From assembly GCA_027314025.1 (NCBI GenBank), contig DAHVCP010000024.1, forward strand, positions 1 through 63,024: 63,024 bases of DNA, written 5' to 3'. Origin of the DNA: Acidobacteriota bacterium (lineage in GTDB: Bacteria > Acidobacteriota > Terriglobia > Terriglobales > SCQP01). This document shows, piece by piece, positions 60,849 to 63,024 of the stretch (position 1 is its first letter; every line of letters starts with the position of its first letter). Position numbers and translations under genes: made by a program. The notes beneath the pieces were generated by a model. The model was not told the DNA's origin. It ran no database searches and saw only the letters and a list, made by a program, of their open reading frames with translations.

Positions 60849-61364
60849 TTAGCTCGAAGGCGACGCACCGTCGCCACCGAGGATCGGGTTTGAGAGGGGC
60901 AGAAGTGATCCGTTTGGGGCGAAGCGGTAAAACCTCGGGTTGGCCCCATTTTCACCGATCCGCACCAACATGACATTTTGGCTGGCGTCTCTGACCAGCT
61001 CGGGGAAAAATCTGCGCTGGCTGGGCCTCAATGACCCGCGTGGCGACTTTACTTCGACAAAGCTGCTCCAAGCGCGCCGCCCCCCGCGCCGGAAAACAAC
61101 AATGTAGTCAGGGTGGCTCCCCGGACGCCTATTGCTGAAACGCGCACACCTGATAAATGCCCGATGGACCTCCGGGCAAGCGGCCCAGAACGCTTTGGCT
61201 TGCCTATACCGCGCAAGATTCTCAAAAAAGTAGTGCTTCCTGCGACGGTAATATTCCGGCCAAGGCCCCGGGTCGGGGTGAAACTCGTCCGCCCATGCAC
61301 GAATTTGGGTCTGACTCGCCCTTCGGGTTGCCCTCCCGTTCAGTAGAAACCGCCCGGAGCGCAC
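60849..61364 (-). CDS. VRR-NUC-type nuclease domain protein
   Basis: The protein has 171 aa. The C-terminal half carries the PD-(D/E)xK core of VRR-NUC domains: SHPDYIVVFRRGG (Asp) and SFVEVKSPRGSLRPSQRRFF (E-x-K, then the conserved SPxQ-like helix start). The N-terminal half is helical and basic (ARYRQAKAFWAACPEVHRAF). Stand-alone VRR-NUC proteins are common in phages and mobile elements and include Holliday-junction-type nucleases. Here it lies in the presumed integrated element. The start is GTG 61364. Confidence 0.72.
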   Translation of the reverse strand: MRSGRFLLNGRATRRASQTQIRAWADEFHPDPGPWPEYYRRRKHYFFENLARYRQAKAFWAACPEVHRAFIRCARFSNRRPGSHPDYIVVFRRGGRRAWSSFVEVKSPRGSLRPSQRRFFPELVRDASQNVMLVRIGENGANPRFYRFAPNGSLLPLSNPILGGDGASPSS

Positions 61365-61403
61365 AAGCGTGGGGAATTGCTCCCTTGCGCGGCGCTGGCG
61401 GTG

Positions 61404-61685
61404 TCATCCTCTTTGGACCCCGGTCCAATGAAAGCGTGGGAAGCCCGTGCGGTGGTATTGAAATAGCCAAAAGAGGTTCACCGCCCTCACGAACGCGTGA
61501 CCGTTTCCTGCGCACGATCCTTCGAATGCCCGCTCGAACCTCCCGGGCACCGGCCCGTTCACCCCCATCAGCCAGTACCCGGCCCACACCCCTAGGTCCG
61601 CGTCCCCTAGGGAGCACGGCCTGCCCCACCACAGGCGGCACCCTTGGTTTCCGACCGCCTCAAACCTGCGTTCAGCTTCTCGCAT
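61404..61685 (-). CDS. Unknown small protein in the element
   Basis: Not recognised. A frame of 93 codons is rich in Trp, Phe and Gly (VWAGYWLMGVNG; FVRAVNLFWLFQYHRTGFPR). The 5' end overlaps the 3' end of the next gene upstream by 14 nt, which is compatible with coupling. Other frames over this stretch are open too, so the call is weak. Confidence 0.35.
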   Translation of the reverse strand: MREAERRFEAVGNQGCRLWWGRPCSLGDADLGVWAGYWLMGVNGPVPGRFERAFEGSCAGNGHAFVRAVNLFWLFQYHRTGFPRFHWTGVQRG

Positions 61686-62079
61686 GCCTTGTTGAAGAGC
61701 CGCGCCTAGGCTTCCCGGCAGTCCGCTTCTTGCCGCCGCGCCCCCTTCGGCGGCGGCTCCCGCTCGGTTCGTCCGAAGGGCCATTCGTTCCCGATTGGCG
61801 TCTAGCCCACTTCAATGCGTGCCTGCCAAGGGCTTCGGCCGCGGACTTCAATATATCGGCTCCAAGTGCCACGCCGACCTGGAGTTCGAGCGCAGTTGGG
61901 TTGTAGGGGTTCTTGACCCTGATCGTGACGCTCGTGACAGGCCACGTCCGCTTCAGCTCGCGCTCTAAAGCGGGCAGGTTGCGCTGTAGATCGCGGAGCT
62001 GATCGGCTCCCGCGCGGCGCGCGAGGGAGAAATCGAGGTCAAGGGTACGGCTCTGCGAGACGCGGACAGTCGGCGCCAT
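61672..62079 (-). CDS. Unknown protein in the element
   Basis: Not recognised. The protein is 135 aa from ATG 62079 (or up to 158 aa from 62148). A globular N-terminal part (DFSLARRAGADQLRDLQRNL; VTSVTIRVKNPYNPTALELQ) is followed by a helix and a strongly basic, probably disordered tail (SRRRRGRGGKKRTAGKPRRG) suited to nucleic-acid or membrane binding. Confidence 0.5.
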   Translation of the reverse strand: MAPTVRVSQSRTLDLDFSLARRAGADQLRDLQRNLPALERELKRTWPVTSVTIRVKNPYNPTALELQVGVALGADILKSAAEALGRHALKWARRQSGTNGPSDEPSGSRRRRGRGGKKRTAGKPRRGSSTRHARS

Positions 62080-62212
62080 TCTCGGAATCTGTCTCCGGTT
62101 ACTCCAGTCTAGCGCCCCCATGTCGCAGCTCAAGGCGTGAGCGGGCACTTGTCGGGGTTAGCCTTTTCCCGTGGTGCCACGAGGAGCCGCCGCTTTTTGC
62201 GCGTCTTGTTGC

Positions 62213-62629
62213 TCACCGCCGCCGCGCGAGCGTAACGCAAGCCTCTTGATGGCGCTCGCTGACGACGGGGACCCAGCTCGTTCCCGCCGCTCCGCCGCCC
62301 CCGCGGCTCTCATAGGAGATCACGCCCCAGGAATTGCACGCGATGTCGAGGCCAGATGTTCCGTCCCTCCAAACCCGCCAGATTGGGAAGAACTCCTTTA
62401 CAAAAACGGCTTTGGGCATCGTGGCCCCGTGGGCCTGGTGGACTACCGGGTATTCAGGCGGCGGGCTGACATACACCAGATTGAAGCGCCCGGTTGGTTG
62501 GGTCGCGTTCACGCTGCCTTTTGCTAATTGTGGCCGCCGCCTGGGGGAGGGGGGCAGAGCTACGAGTGCCGCCGCAGCGGCAATACCAGTGAGGAGCACA
62601 GCAGCTGAAGATAGGGACATTTTGCTCAT
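62213..62629 (-). CDS. Membrane-anchored or secreted small protein in the element
   Basis: Not recognised. The protein has 138 aa from ATG 62629. A hydrophobic N-terminal segment (SAAVLLTGIAAAAALVAL) is followed by a Pro-rich linker and a globular part (PTGRFNLVYVSPPPEYPVVH; GTSGLDIACNSWGVISYESR). A start at 62,686 is also open. A periplasmic or membrane location is inferred from the N-terminus only. Confidence 0.5.
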   Translation of the reverse strand: MSKMSLSSAAVLLTGIAAAAALVALPPSPRRRPQLAKGSVNATQPTGRFNLVYVSPPPEYPVVHQAHGATMPKAVFVKEFFPIWRVWRDGTSGLDIACNSWGVISYESRGGGGAAGTSWVPVVSERHQEACVTLARRR

Positions 62630-63024
62630 TCGCGGTGCCTCCAAGTCATCGTTCGCTTTGGAAGTTGATCTGGGACGTACGGACATAGAGTGGCGGTTGC
62701 TGAAGGATCGCAGTCGCCGAAGCTATTTATGGCGTTTCCAGGATGATTGTTCATTGCGCCGACGGATCATCGGTGCTGGCTCAACCGTACTCTTAACGCG
62801 CCACCCGGAAAAGCGGTGAGGCCGTTTGGGGGCAAACCGCCCCTTAAAACCTTCTTCGGGTGCGATCAGTCGAAGTGCTCCCTATTAGGGGCCCGCGCGG
62901 CGTTGGGTCCTCTTCGCGAGTCTATCCGGCGGCGGCGGGCCCCACTCGGGCCGTTAACGTCGTTGAGGCCTGCGCCCAGCCTCTCTCGTGGAATGCAACG
63001 CCGCTAACGTGGGCAGTGCGCTCT
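62630..63024. other. Right edge of window without a supported gene
   Basis: I see no credible coding region, RNA gene or repeat here; open frames on both strands have no recognisable features. The element continues beyond the window. Confidence 0.5.

Noticed and set aside
61222-61641. 139-codon minus-strand frame in the element
   Set aside because: Pro/Gly/Arg-rich with no motif; overlaps the better supported nuclease gene.

Overview
This high-GC (roughly 65%) window of about 63 kb most resembles a member of the Acidobacteriota. The main evidence is two large Oar-type TonB-dependent receptors with N-terminal carboxypeptidase-regulatory domains, a haem-A/cytochrome-oxidase assembly cluster that includes DUF420 and cupredoxin lipoproteins, and the general gene content. 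The phylum call is an inference from gene families; there is no rRNA to confirm it. One exception is the left edge (1-2503), which holds the 3' part of a secA that reads as beta/gammaproteobacterial. It is either horizontally acquired or a chimeric contig joint.

Layout. 2.7-8.6 kb: mutM, a site-2 protease, a DedA protein, HU, SSB, an unknown gene, and a GH18-like lipoprotein. 8.7-15.1 kb (minus): DUF420, ABC permease and ATPase, ctaB, ctaA, a 56-aa oxidase-like membrane peptide, a cupredoxin lipoprotein and a CopD/HemJ-like protein, which together look like a haem A and terminal-oxidase assembly set. 15.5-25.7 kb (minus): CoA-binding protein, giant TonB receptor, response regulator with HD-GYP domain, trpG, trpE, second TonB receptor. 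26-29.1 kb (minus): gmk-rpoZ-coaBC-udg. 29.3-36.9 kb: XylR-type regulator, orphan sdhB, DUF488, a frameshifted flavin-binding pseudogene, cupin, GH15 glucoamylase, secreted protein. 36.8-41.9 kb (minus): cytochrome b561-sulfite oxidase fusion, a LytTR two-component system with a LiaF-like protein. 42-42.8 kb: a two-gene module whose second product ends in an SSB-like acidic tip. 42.9-46.6 kb: VOC protein and polA. 46.8-48.6 kb: tRNA-Pro followed by a 1.3-kb insertion bounded by a perfect 19-bp direct repeat of the tRNA 3' end, next to an antiporter remnant. 48.7-58.6 kb: P-type ATPase, RlmD-type methyltransferase, conserved hypothetical, ornithine cyclodeaminase-like protein, alpha/beta hydrolase, NnrS. 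58.8-60.3 kb: RIC/ScdA and a Crp/Fnr regulator, which with NnrS form a nitrosative-stress cluster. 60.43 kb: a 3'-half tRNA-Arg(CCU), read as an attachment scar. Everything to its right (60.5-63.0 kb) looks like an integrated element, with a VRR-NUC nuclease and unknown genes.

Two genome-scale habits stand out. First, many genes have a TAnnnT-like -10 hexamer 5-12 nt before the start codon and no ribosome binding site, which suggests widespread leaderless transcription. Second, two families of GC-rich interspersed repeats (about 38 nt, 6 copies; 98 nt, 3 copies) sit in the intergenic gaps.

The best candidate for something undescribed is the 41,980-42,824 module: a membrane-anchored coiled-coil protein translationally coupled to a small protein carrying a near-exact copy of the host SSB C-terminal tip.
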